Part shown: positions 11,271 to 22,919 of the stretch, in pieces
Layout of the letters: the number at the start of each line of letters is the position of its first letter
Numbering within the stretch: the first letter of the stretch is position 1
Assembly: GCF_026210795.1 (NCBI RefSeq)
Contig: NC_089445.1
Span: 1,116,001-1,180,000 of the forward strand
Length of the DNA: 64,000 bases
Direction: 5' to 3'
From: Rhizophagus irregularis
Taxonomy: Eukaryota > Glomeromycota > Glomeromycetes > Glomerales > Glomeraceae
Made by a program: the position numbers and the translations under genes
Notes under the pieces: generated by a model
What the model saw: the letters and a program-made list of their open reading frames with translations, nothing else
What the model was told of the DNA's origin: nothing
Databases searched by the model: none

Positions 11271-12584
11271 ATGACAATATTGACATTCCTTGGTTGTGCT
11301 TTAACGGGTATAAAAAAATATATTTTTATATATTAAATTTAACTTCTACGCTAGTCAAAAAATTGAGAAAAAAAAATCATTTATTGTATTTATATAGCAT
11401 TTGGTCCTTCGCTCGCTTTATTCTTTTTAACAGTTGCAAAAGATGCACAACTTGTTATTTTAATGATATCTAGGTAAGTAAATAAATAAAACTTTTTTGA
11501 TAATAAAATAAATATATATATTGTTTATTATTTTCACGGAAAATAATTTCATTTCTTTTTTTTAGTGCATTCTTTTGGTTAATATCGATATTATTAGCTT
11601 CTTCGATTTGGTTTATTTCTAAATCAGATGCAACAGAAAATCCGATTACAATATTATATAGCGTTTTATTACAAGAATTATTTCGTTGGTTTTTTTATAA
11701 AATAATAAGGTAAATTTTTTATAAATTTATTTTCAATAATTTATTTATTATTTTTTTTTATTTAAATTAAATAAATAATTTATTATACAGTCGAGCTGAA
11801 AATGGGCTTATACTCGCATCTGCTAATCCAACATCACCGTATAATATACCTACTTTTGCTTTCGGTAAAGATTAATATTTGATATAGTTGATTTCTCTTT
11901 TTTTTTTAAGAAAAAAAAACTTCTTTTATTAATTTATCCTTTATTCGTTCATCATAATGAAATGTTTAGTAAGTGGATTGGGATTTGGATTTGTGAACGG
12001 ATTGGTTATGTATATTAATCCTTTAATTATTTCGATTGGACCTGGAGTAATAATGTGCAAGTCATGTCCTACTTTAACATTATTTTTTACCGGAGGTAAA
12101 GTAATTTTAAATTAAAATCTTTCTCTTTTTTTTACATTTTTCGCATATTAAATATTTTATTCATTACTTTTTTTTCCTTTTTCAATGTTATCATTAATGC
12201 TTTTAGCAATCACAACATGTTTATCCATATTATTACATACAACGTGGATGATTCTTGCTTTTGAAGGATATAGATACCCAAAAAGAAATTATTATTATAT
12301 TATTTGGGTATTATTAAGTCATTTAGGATCTTCTTACGCTGTAAGTAATTTTTAATAATATTATAAATGTCCTTTCTAACCAATTTTACTTATTAACTAA
12401 CTGTTTTCTTTATATATATATATATATATGTATATTTTTGAAAAAAAAAAATTTTTTATAATAGACAATGTTTAGTCAATCAGATATAAAATCCGGTTGT
12501 GTAATTGGGTTTTCAATTAATATAGTATTATTGATTATTTCCATCGTAGCTTCAGTGAGGACATTGAAAAAAAAAAATCTATAA
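11271..12584 (+). CDS. APH-1-like gamma-secretase subunit (236 aa, 7 exons)
   Basis: APH-1 is the scaffold subunit of gamma-secretase, which cleaves type I membrane proteins inside the bilayer together with presenilin, nicastrin and PEN-2. Exons: 11271-11307, 11398-11473, 11566-11709, 11791-11864, 11970-12095, 12207-12340, 12465-12584; phases close at 237 codons. The N-terminus reads 'MTILTFLGCALTAFGPSLAL', matching the family start. 'SAFFWLISILLASSIWF' and 'LLQELFRWFFYKII' match spans 2 and 3. Residues 113-121 form the GxxxGxxxG motif ('GLGFGFVNG') needed for packing in other species. The two conserved membrane His are present at 163 ('LLHTTWM') and 191 ('LLSHLGSS'). Seven spans fit, and 236 aa is slightly below the usual 250-265, mainly from a short tail. 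Other complex members are not in this window. Confidence 0.9.
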
Positions 12585-12778
12585 ATAATTTATTTTATAA
12601 TTCGATCATAATTGCAACATAGAATAATTAAATAGAAAATAATCATAATAAATTATTTAGTTTAATTATTAGAATTATCAAAGAAAAAAAAAATTCAATA
12701 TTTAATATATTATGATGAAAACATTAAATTATAAAATTGATGGGGGAAAAAAATAATATATGTAATTATAATAATTTT

Positions 12779-15700
12779 TCATTCCCAAATTCCACTTCCA
12801 CTCCAATTTAATTTTCCTTTCATTCCTCTGTTGTTATTAACCGTATTCTCTACAATTTTAACACCGTTACGATCTAAATTTTGCAAGATAGGATTATAAA
12901 TATGTGGTAAAGTTGGCGCTAAAATACCCGTATCTCTAATTTCTCCTATAAAAATACAAATTTAAACAAATATTAGTATTTTTGATTAAAAAAGTGATTT
13001 AAATCAAAAAAAGGATTTATGATTATATTTATGTAATTACCTCTTACAATCATTTCAGTTGCTATAGCTGCTGGTAATCCAACAAGTTGCGCCATTGCCG
13101 TGTATGTATCTAAAGATCCAAGACTTACTAGCGTAGATGTTTTGGTTCGCTAATTAAAATATAAAAAAATATCTATAATTAATATTTAAAGATGATAGAT
13201 ATTCTTTAAATAACAATTTTTTAAATCACCTCTTCTCCATTTTTCAATTTAATTCCGAAATCATGATGTAATACTAATAAATCTCTTTCTCCTGGCTTAT
13301 ATTGTAACTTTTGTTGTAATAATGAACAAAATGTATCAAGTGATGTTGAAGTGTTTGCTGTAGATGGTATCAATGATGATGATAATGATGTATTTGAATC
13401 AGGAATTAAAGATAACCTATAAAAGAAATTAAATTTATTTTTTTTGATTTATTTTTTTTGAAATTTAAAATATTCTATTATATAAATTATTATTTAAATA
13501 CCATTTCAAAGCATCTACAACTTTTTCAACCATTTGATGATTTTTTGATAAATTTAATTTTTCAGCAATTGCTGATATCCTTGAAGCTTCAGTAGGTTCG
13601 TTATTATATGATCCGAAAAGTTTATGATCGAGAAAATCTGACTACAGTATTTTTTTTTTAAAAAAAAAAACATTTGTTAATTTAAATATATATACATATA
13701 TATATATATATATGATATTAATTAATAAATTAAATATACCCATGTAAAATATTTAACTTCTTCAGTATTAGTATCTAAAAACCCAAGTTTATAAAATGAA
13801 TACATAAGATCAGAATATCCCTACAAAAAGATATTAAGTTGTTATAATTCATAATATTAAAATATTTTAAAAAAGAACTTATTATTTATATACCTTGTAT
13901 CTTAATGTTCCTCTAAACATTGCACTTTTTGTTTCTAAAGGAGCCAATCCATAAGTATTAATATATGACAAGGAATCTCTATTCGCAAATCCTTCAAACA
14001 CAAGTCCAGGATAAATAGTTACTGTTGGAAAATGAGATTTTAACAATGCTCCTCCTGGAATTTCTTGATGCTATATTATAAAAACATAAAAAAGAAAATA
14101 TATAAACGCTATAATTAAAGAATCGAAAAAGAATAAAAGAATTAACCTTATAATTAACTCATACTTTTCCATTCATCCAGAAACTTGCATCATTTAATGT
14201 TGCTGTAAGGGTACCTCTTGGTGACCAACTAAATTTATATCCAAGTGGGACGTCTGAATCTTCTGGAGCCGGTAATCCTCCACACCATGAAATAAATGAC
14301 GTTACCTATTTAAATAAGAAGAAATTAGTTTTAAATACTGCTATATTTGCAAATTTCTATTAATAATATCTTACCTCTCCACCTTCAGCTTTAACTTCGT
14401 CAATAATCTTCATGGCAGATAAATGATCGATTCCAGGATCAACTCCTATCTCGTTAAGAATTGTAATCCCAGCTTGTTTCGCTCTAAAAAAGAATGTTAC
14501 ATTTAAATTATAAAATCAATATATGCATCTGATTTATTCGATTTACTCCTACATCACGCAGAAGAATCATATTGTCTGGATTTTCAAAAAAATTTTATTT
14601 TTACCGTTCATCTAGTGCTTTCATTTCAGATGAAATATAACTAGCTGTGACCATATTTTTCCTATGTGTAATACACATCTCTGCAACAATTGGATGTAAA
14701 GGTGCTGGTAGAAGGCTAAAAAGAATATAATGCGTTGTAAATTAAATAATTTAATACAATATAAAAGATAAATATATTACTAGATAATAATTCACTGTAA
14801 TATGATTACTTTATCTTAAATAAACTTTACCTAACGACGACATCAGCTCCTTGAACCAATTTTGATAACTCTTCCTTTTTGTTCACATCTAAATCGACAG
14901 TTTGAATATTTTGATTTCCACGCGTTAGAGCAATAGCTTCAGCTCGCATATTGCTAGCTAATTAAATAATATAACGAGTTAGAATCACAAAGCACAAAAA
15001 GTTTTATTATCATAATTCTTGTAACTTTATTAACAATACGGGCTGCTAAAGTAAAACTTTATTATTTTATATAACTATTGGACTATTTATAACAACTACG
15101 CTAATTTTCCTTCTTTTCTAAAGTAGAGAATTAAGTACATTAAGAACAAAAAGAAAATTAATATAAAAACATAGCACGTGACTTACCAATTATCAATGAT
15201 AAATCCTCCTGTTTGCTCAAATAATCCACTAAAGGTTTAGCTACAAATCCACTTCCTAGTAATAAAATCTTCTTATTGTCTTTTCGAGACTCTAAAGATG
15301 AAATTGAATTGTTGCTCTTTGGCAATAAATTATATAAATCTGTGTGTGAATCTGTTAATTTTCCATCTTTTGCGATAGTTGCTCTTGAAAGTACAGAATT
15401 TTGATCAATCTTTCCATTAATCTAAATCGAATAGGAGTGAATAAGGATTAATTAATTAGTTCATGTTTAATTACGATCAACTTGGTATTATTATTTACTA
15501 ACCAAATCATTCATAAATGGATAAAGAGATTTGCTGAAATGTTTGCTGCTTTCAAGTGGAATTTCTGTAGGGAGAATGTCAACTGCCATTATTTGCGTTC
15601 CTCTTCCTTCATCACTATATAAAAAAGTTAGGAAAAATTGTTAAATTCAAATCCAAGTGACGCAGTTCTATATTTTAAATTACATACTTTTTATGTTCTT

Positions 15701-17469
15701 TGTTATTAACAGCATCCACATAATAGAATGGATCATCAATTGTGGTTGAATGAGAAAGACATTCCAACGCGCCCTAAAAGTAAAATTAATTAAAAATTTT
15801 TGCAAAATTACTATATTTTACTGTACGACAATTATATTCTTACATTTATATCACAGCTTATGTCAGAAATAGCTAATAATCTATTTTTGTTGCTTGGATC
15901 CGCCTGAATAGCTCTCAAATGTTCGTTAGTTAATAACCTCGGATATCGTGTATCCCAATAAGATCCATGTATGAGCATCGTAGTATATGGAGCAATCTAT
16001 TATGATAAACTTTAGAATTTTTTTTTTCCACATATATATACATTTATTTATTTATTTATTTACCTTTGTGTGAAATTCACATTCGTATTCGTTGGGATTA
16101 GCATAATAATCACTTTTAGATATAAAATATCCCAAATTCTTATGAACAAGATAATCTTGAAGTTTAACTTGACAACCATAAATTTTCTTGTTGTTATAAT
16201 TATCTGTTAAAATATTGAAAAAGTATAAGTATTATAGCATAAATAAACCAATATTAACTCTATTAACTCGAATTATTAATTGTTACTTACGCGGTGTTGA
16301 AGTGCATTCTTTTAAATCCTTAGCATCTATGTACTCATGTGGCAAGTGTTTGAATATCTCTTGAGCCCCCTTCAAAATTCATATATCTTTTCATTAGCTT
16401 TAGAAATTAAATTTATTAAGGAAAAAAAATGCTTTTCTTACATTAGAAACATTCCCAGTTCCTGTAAACACAAAAGTCATCGGACCTAAATCTTTAGGTA
16501 ATCCTTCAGTAGCAATTGATTCGCCCACGCTTTTGACTGACGATAAAGCAGAATCGAGAGATTTATACGAATGTGACATTGCAATGTGCTGTTTAGTGAT
16601 TAAAAATACTGTTAATCGACAACAATAAGTAGAAAAAGGAATATTAATTTATCAAAATACCATGAATGACGTATTATAACCCAATCCCAAAAGTCTTAAT
16701 CCCAATCCATGAAGTCCGTCAATCATTCCTACGAAAAAAAAAACCTAATATAAATACAATTGTAGTAAAAAAAAAAGTTTGTGCTTAAATATTTATCCTT
16801 ACCTGCGTAACCAGCGTGAGTTCCGAATAATACCAGACGTTTTTTCTCCTCGTTTGTCATCAATTCATAATCAATCAGTCGTATTTTCTAAAAAAAAAGT
16901 GTGGCGCAATAAAAGTTAAATACACAATTTTTTGCATATAAAAATTCGAATAAAAAATATTTAACCTTGTCGAGAATATCTTGCAACATTTTCATATTAT
17001 AACTTTGTCCCTTATGTGTGTGAGAGAAGAATATATGCGTCTTATTCGGGATTAAATTTTTAGTTGGAACTTCCTTGATCCCCATTATTACATCTGCAAT
17101 CGAAATGTCTTCCTGAACTACTGCGCCAGCCTAAAAATCGAAAGAATTAATTAAATTTTCCATTCAAAGTGATATTTCCACGGTCACATGATATGTTCTC
17201 ACGGTGGTTCTATTGCAAGTACCCGTTAAATATTTAATACGTACTTGTTCATATTTTTCATTGCTGAATACACGTTTATTGCATGGTTGCACGTATACTT
17301 TTACACCTGTTTCTTTGATCAATTTTGAAACATCATCAGGCGTCAATGCAACTCTGCGTTCCCATCGACTTTTGTCCTCACGACGTAACGCAAGTGTATT
17401 TAATCTTCTAATAACAGTTTGATTTAAGTAACGAGAATTTGAATGGTATAAAGCAGGGATACGATTCAT
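12779..17469 (-). CDS. Bifunctional lysine-ketoglutarate reductase/saccharopine dehydrogenase (947 aa, 21 exons)
   Basis: AASS-type enzyme: lysine plus 2-oxoglutarate to saccharopine (N-terminal half), then saccharopine to aminoadipate semialdehyde plus glutamate (C-terminal half). Exons: 17469-17245, 17130-16966, 16887-16803, 16728-16661, 16588-16442, 16369-16291, 16203-16064, 15996-15844, 15773-15688, 15614-15503, 15421-15187, 14957-14831, 14715-14605, 14483-14375, 14305-14165, 14070-13894, 13820-13740, 13641-13502, 13416-13230, 13149-13041, 12945-12779; total 2844 nt. Residues 1-30 are Arg-rich without acids, a plausible mitochondrial presequence. '[15 protein letters not shown]' begins the AlaDH/PNT-like reductase; '[14 protein letters not shown]' is its nucleotide site. 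The dehydrogenase starts near 470 with 'GSGFVAKP' (476-483), then 'CGGLPAPE' and 'RGTLRYKGY'. Most fungi carry separate Lys1 and Lys9 for biosynthesis; the fused animal/plant form normally degrades lysine. Exon 19 uses donor 'GTGATT'. Confidence 0.93.
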
Positions 17470-18575
17470 TTTAACGGTCCGATTTATTTCAAAATTATGA
17501 TCTTTCTTGTATTTCTTGTATAGACCCCAGTCGAAGGTCTTTTTTATAATTTTGAAGCTTACACAAATCGGTCACGCAATTACCAAATTGCAGATCAATA
17601 TTTGTTTTAAGGGGCGTGAGAACTGAAAAATGATGTATGGATGCGTGAGAAAAAAGTGACGCAAAAAGTCCACAATGAACTTAAAAAAACAATATTTAAG
17701 AAACGAAAAAAAGAAGTATCAATGAAAGAATGATTATTTTTTTCTTTTTTAGTTCCAAGTTAAAGAACCTTTTAATATTATTTCAAAATTTAAGTTATCC
17801 AATAAATAATAAATAGCTTTTTCTTGTGAAACAACAAATCAAATTTGGTTAATTTTCAATCCCTTTTGTTTTTTTTATAATTTAAATTTTAAATTGATTA
17901 CGTATACATATTTTGTACTTCATACCTTCTATGGAATGCCTCTTTGTAATGATTTCTTATTGGGGACCATAAAGCTTTCGAAATATTTCTCCTTTCGGTG
18001 TTACGTTACCGATCTATTAAGAATAGAAATATATTATCATTGTCTGGATCGGGTTAGATTAATTGTCACTATTTTGTTTCAAAGAGTAAATGAACATACA
18101 AAGATTATCAATTTTAAAGTCAAACTCCGATATAACGATAGATATATTGAAATTAAAAAATTGTCATGTCAAAATTTATACCGGTACTTATATGTTGTTA
18201 TATTCTCTCATATAGTGGAAAATCGTAATATCAAGTATACAGAGAAACTATCGACTACACCAAAAATTTCTAACTATAAACCTTCCGCTTCTTTGTGGCT
18301 TTTTTATTGTTTCAATTTCCACGCAGAATGAGTTGCACGAATTTCAGTTGCTAATTTGTCACATGAGCAAAAGTATGGTATTGTACGACCACAGTCATTT
18401 GACTTGTACAGTACTTACCCAAACAGCTAACGGCCTACCTAAATATTTGCGTCACATGATTAAATTATTATGTTCCACCATCGATTATAAATCAATCAGC
18501 AAAAATTTTTTTTCGTAAAACTTCGCTTTATAGTTTATATTTATTTATATATATATATATTTTTTTTTTTTTGCA
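17470..18575. other. Intergenic region between divergent LKR/SDH and glutaredoxin genes
   Basis: About 1.1 kb separates two divergent nuclear genes whose products are probably mitochondrial, so it must hold both promoters. ORFs of 145 and 61 codons at 17894-18518 (+) lack any motif or splice logic and are not called. Pyrimidine tracts and a (TA)n run precede the glutaredoxin start. Confidence 0.4.
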
Positions 18576-19567
18576 ATGAGCTTACGATCATTAACACGTC
18601 TAGTAAGTTTAATAAATGTATAATAATTAAATACACTATAATTAGAATAAATTTATTCTTTTTTTATTTATATATATATATTTTCTCGTTGTACTACAGG
18701 TTATAATTCTTTTTTTTCTTTATTTTTTCTTGTCTGTTATACCATAGTCTATTCTAGGTAGACCATTTACTTTTAACACATTACTTACATCATCATTTAT
18801 AAAGAATGCAAATAATGAAATAAAAAGTCCATTGGTTTCTTCGATATTATGCAGATATCTTTCAGATTCTTTGAAGAAATCATTAGATGAAGTAATTTTA
18901 ATTATTAATTGATTCTAACAAAGTTTCGAAAAATATTTTAATTTTCAATACTAATTATTTTTTCTTTAATTTATTTTTAACAGTCTGTACAAAAAAATGA
19001 TGTTGTTTTATTTATGAAGGGTACACCTAATCGCCCAGAGGTAAAAAAATATTTAAAATATTTTTTCTCTCTTTTTTTTTTCTAATATATATTTTCAGAG
19101 AATTCATTTAATAATTGATTAATATATATGTAGTGCGGATTTAGTAGAGCTGTTGTTCAAATTTTAACCGCGCAAGGTAATACATTACTCTATTCTTTGA
19201 TAAATTTTATTTCGACTTTATTTTATTATTATTAATCTGATAATTATTGAATTTAGGTTTGGATTTCTCAAAAATCAAGACATACAATGTTTTAGCGGAT
19301 AATGAATTAAGAGAAGGCGTTAAGGAATATTCGTATGTACAATAAATTATCAATGACTATTCATGATCGAATTTTTAATTTATGACTTTTGCGTTCCTTT
19401 TTTTTTTTAGACAATGGCCAACAGTCCCTCAAGTGTATATTAAAGGAGAATTTATTGGTGGTTGTGATATTGTACTTAATATGCATCATAATGGAGAATT
19501 AGAAGACTTATTATTGAAAGAAGGCTTGGTTGATCCTAAAAATGAATTAGAACAGGAGGAAAAATAA
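18576..19567 (+). CDS. GRX5: Monothiol CGFS glutaredoxin, mitochondrial Grx5 type (167 aa, 6 exons)
   Basis: Grx5 proteins bind a glutathione-ligated [2Fe-2S] cluster and pass it from the mitochondrial scaffold to target proteins. Exons: 18576-18602, 18748-18891, 18984-19040, 19134-19176, 19257-19332, 19411-19567 (504 nt). The active site 'CGFS' is residues 77-80, preceded by Lys69 in '[10 protein letters not shown]', the usual glutathione-binding Lys. '[18 protein letters not shown]' (118-135) supplies the TVP cis-proline loop and the GGCD glutathione site. Residues 1-50 ('[16 protein letters not shown]...') are basic and hydroxylated, fitting a mitochondrial presequence. The exon 2 acceptor was set at 18746-18747 because an earlier AG (near 18700) gives no sensible protein. 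A single Grx domain without a thioredoxin-like extension argues against the Grx3/4 class. Confidence 0.93.
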
Positions 19568-19814
19568 AATTATGAGATTTAAAAAAAGATGACTCTTGAT
19601 GTTACAGGCATTTATAGGTTTTATAAATTTATCGAGTCAAAATGTATTCGTTAATAAATTTATATTAATAAAATAGTTATAATAAAAAAACATTACAATT
19701 AAGAATTATCTATATATTCAAATCTATAAGTATATATTAATATAGAGTAAATATACATTATCGTGTGTTAAATTATCATCATTCAAATCATACATTAAAA
19801 AAGATTTTTTTATT

Positions 19815-21446
19815 TTATCTCTTTTCATGTGATAATACGCGAGAATTAGAATTAGATTTACGAAGTTTACCAATGATCTGATATACTTCATAATCAACGA
19901 CTTGAAAAAAATTTCTAAATGATTAGGGTTAGAATTATGAATTGATTTCCAATATATAGAACGTTTTCCATCAGGAAAAGCTGATAAATCATCATCACCA
20001 AAACAAGGACCATAACCAGATTTTTTATGTATAGCGAATCTAAGAATCTAACTAACCTATTAAAATCTGCTTTTTCATCATCAAAATTGAAGACAAAACA
20101 ATCATTAGTAGTACGATCAAATTTCCAATCTAAAGGATTATACCCTCCAAATATTGCATTAGAATTTTTTATCTTAAATACTACTATAGTTTTTTGAATT
20201 TTACCACAAATTTGATGAAATAAATCTAGAGATCATCAAGTCGACCACGTAAAATTAATTTAAATTCGTAAGGAATTTCCGTTGGTCTATAAATCACATC
20301 ATCCTTTCTATCAATCCAACTTGTAAGTAAAGTAGCATGACAAATATTAAGAATCGTATCATTAAATTGAATTGAAATAGGTGAATTGATTACGGTAGAA
20401 GTTCCACATGCTTTTTTTAATTGATGCTTTAATGCTACATCAAACTTTTCTTCAGATAAGAATGGTTCACAAGGAATTAATAAATCATGAAATTCATTCC
20501 AATTCATTGACATTATACCATTCCAAGGGATACATTGATTCAAAGTATATTTAAATTCTTGCCAATCTTTTTTATTCCAACTTGAAACTTGATTTCCTAA
20601 TTTAGGTATTTGAAATCTTGCCCAATTAACAATAAAATTTTATAATGATTCACTTAATTTAATATAATCATAATTATCTAATGAAATTAAAATATTAGGA
20701 GAAAAATCATTTGTTTCAAAAATTAATAAAGGATTATTTGAAATTTTTGAAATATAATGAATTTTAAGTTAAGTTTTTTTAAAGATTCATAATTAAAAAT
20801 TTTTTCATGAATAAAATTTTGATCCATCCAATCAATTTGTTGTTGAATCAAATTTTCTTGAATATATTCTAAAAGTTCAGTTAATTTTAATTCTTCTGCT
20901 GCAAAAAGGAGATCAAAAGATTGATTTCCATTACAATTTAATAGATCAATTTTCCCACTATAAATATATCTATAAAAAAAAATAAATAAATAAAGTGATA
21001 AGTATGAATTTTTAACGTCACGTTCAATAAGAATAAGTATCATGCAAGAATTTAATTAAACACTTACTTTAGAATTATTTCAAATGTCGAAGGAGAAATA
21101 TTTTCATTACTAAGAATAATTTTGTCATTTAGCAATCGGAACTACAGATCTTGAAGGTTATAAGGTTGCATTTGAAGGTCGATGATTGGAGAAGGAAATA
21201 GAACGTTCTTTGCTTTTCTATCATTAGACCTAGGTTTTTAAGAGGGACGATTAGTATGGTTTTAACTTTATTACCAGATAAGTTCTCTTTGAACCAAGGT
21301 GATCTTGATCGAAGAATAAGTGAATGTGCCGGAAATTCTTTCATATTTTCTTCTTGACCTACGCGAATGATTACATCATAATAAGCTGAAGTATCGAATA
21401 ATTGAACCAAGTCACGAGATAATTTGGTAAGTAGATGAAAAGTCAT
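19815..21446 (-). pseudogene. BTB-TLDc protein gene, frameshifted
   Basis: The N-terminal BTB/POZ domain is clear: 'DVIIRVGQEENMKEFPAHSLILRSRSPWF', then after a probable intron (weak donor 'GTTAAAAC', about 21270-21135) 'ISPSTFEIILK', and after a second intron 'YIYSGKI' and 'LLFAAEELKLTELLEYIQENLI'. A BACK-like region and a TLDc domain follow ('IFGGYNPLDWKFD', 'FNFDD', 'GYGPCFGDDDL', final 'FQVVDYEVYQIIGKL'). The frame breaks at least three times: after 'KKLNLKF' (about 20765), before 'LDLFHQICGKI' (about 20228), and at a T7 run near 19906. One in-frame TAA also occurs near 20640. BTB-TLDc genes are numerous in Rhizophagus. Sequencing errors at homopolymers could explain part of the damage, but not the stop. 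Confidence 0.75.
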
Positions 21447-22304
21447 TTCTATTTTTTTATTTTAATTTGAATTTTTTCCAAATCTACGGGAGAAAAAAAT
21501 AAAGAGATCGTATACCAAGGAATTAATTACTCTATATATATCATTAACATGTGCAAGTTGCAAGTATCCAAAATTTTTGTGTTATGAGTATTTATGCAGG
21601 AATGATTATGCAATATGATGGGACGGTCCCTATTGCATGTGTTTTAACGTTCATGCTTTCCTGCTTTTTCACAAAATATTACTCGAAGGGCACGATGCTA
21701 ATCCGTTGTGTTACTGCGATCTGATTATTGTAATTGTGAGAATATTATGAGCAAAAAAAAAAAGATTATTTATTAGAAATATCCGATCTCCCGATTTATC
21801 AACTATTTTAATAACAGATTAAATTTGTCTTAATGCTAGCAACATTATAACGTACTTTATTTATACATAAACATTTAGCCTTAACAGTAAATAACGCTGC
21901 ATATTAAATAAGTAAATATTGTATATCTTTTATAGTACTAGTAGATGGTACTAGTAGACGATTATGGTATTGTATACTAATCCGTGATAAAATAATGTTT
22001 CTTTAAATATTATTATTTTGTAAAAATTCGGGCGATGATATATTTATTAGATAAACAATAAAATAATGAAAAGAAATAACCTACAGTAATTGCCATTGTA
22101 GAAATCTGGTACCCTAATATCCTAACAAGAACTTATGAATCTCTCTAAAGTCTTGAAAACTTCAGCTATAGACTTAATTAATAAAATCAATAATTTATAC
22201 ATGTCTGATTACTCTGATATAATGATGCATTTTATAAATAATAAATATATACGGATAAATGACACAATATCAATATTTATATTATTTCCAGTCTGAACGA
22301 AAGA

Positions 22305-22862
22305 TCAATTATAGTCATAACTGATTTCCATCTGACAGTCTCTTATGAAATGGCCGCGATTACCACAATTGTAGCACCTCTCGCACTCACTATAATGATG
22401 ACCGGGTCTTTGGCATTTGTAACAATTTGTACAATTTTCAGGACTATGTCTATGACTTCCTCCACATTTGTAACACTTATCACATTCATTACTAAAATGA
22501 TCGTATTCACCACATATGTCACATTTACATTCATTTATAACATGACCAAATCTACCGCAGCCAAAACATCTATGTCTCAATTGATATCTAATATTATCAA
22601 ATTCGTCATCCGACAAAGACGGCCGAGAGTAAGTACTACCTCTTACATTTCTTATTCTATATCGTTTCATATATTCAAGAGTTTTCGCCAATTCTAAATC
22701 ATTATTAGTTGTTCTTTTTTCCCATATAAGTTCTTCATATGGATGAATTCTCGTCCACTTTGTATTTCCATTTTCATGCTGACCAATCCTTATATCGAGA
22801 TCCATAGTTCGACCGACATAATATTTATTATCACGACATTTTAATACATAAACGATAAACAT
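22305..22862 (-). CDS. GIY-YIG domain plus five CCHC zinc knuckles, copy 1 (185 aa)
   Basis: Predicted nuclease-fold protein with nucleic-acid-binding knuckles; cellular role unknown. Residues 1-85 form a GIY-YIG-like domain: 'MFIVYVLKC' and 'KYYVGRT' stand for the two signature strands, 'RIGQH' gives the conserved Arg, then 'WTRIHPYEELIWEKR' and 'RIRNVRG' with the conserved Asn. Five Cys-rich knuckles follow: C-x2-C-x4-H-x4-C four times (for example 'CFGCGRFGHVINEC') and one with x5 in the second gap ('CYKCGGSHRHSPENC'). I start at 22862 rather than the upstream ATG at 22916 because the paralogue at 24977 starts at the same 'MFIVYVL'. The family also occurs in protists and large DNA viruses (recollection, not searched). 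Confidence 0.82.
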   Translation of the reverse strand: MFIVYVLKCRDNKYYVGRTMDLDIRIGQHENGNTKWTRIHPYEELIWEKRTTNNDLELAKTLEYMKRYRIRNVRGSTYSRPSLSDDEFDNIRYQLRHRCFGCGRFGHVINECKCDICGEYDHFSNECDKCYKCGGSHRHSPENCTNCYKCQRPGHHYSECERCYNCGNRGHFIRDCQMEISYDYN

Positions 22863-22919
22863 TCTTAAAGATTTTTGCAAAGTAGAATCGGTTATTTTAA
22901 ACTGTATATGAGGCAAAAA

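Noticed and set aside
17894-18518. ORFs of 145 and 61 codons between LKR/SDH and glutaredoxin
   Set aside because: No motif, no membrane pattern and no splice support. They sit in what should be a bidirectional promoter region.
22350-22697. Thr/Ile-rich ORFs opposite the GIY-YIG genes (also 24426-24728 and 24362-24556)
   Set aside because: They are antisense or shifted-frame shadows of the zinc-knuckle coding sequence, and their repetitive composition follows from Cys/Tyr/Asn codons.
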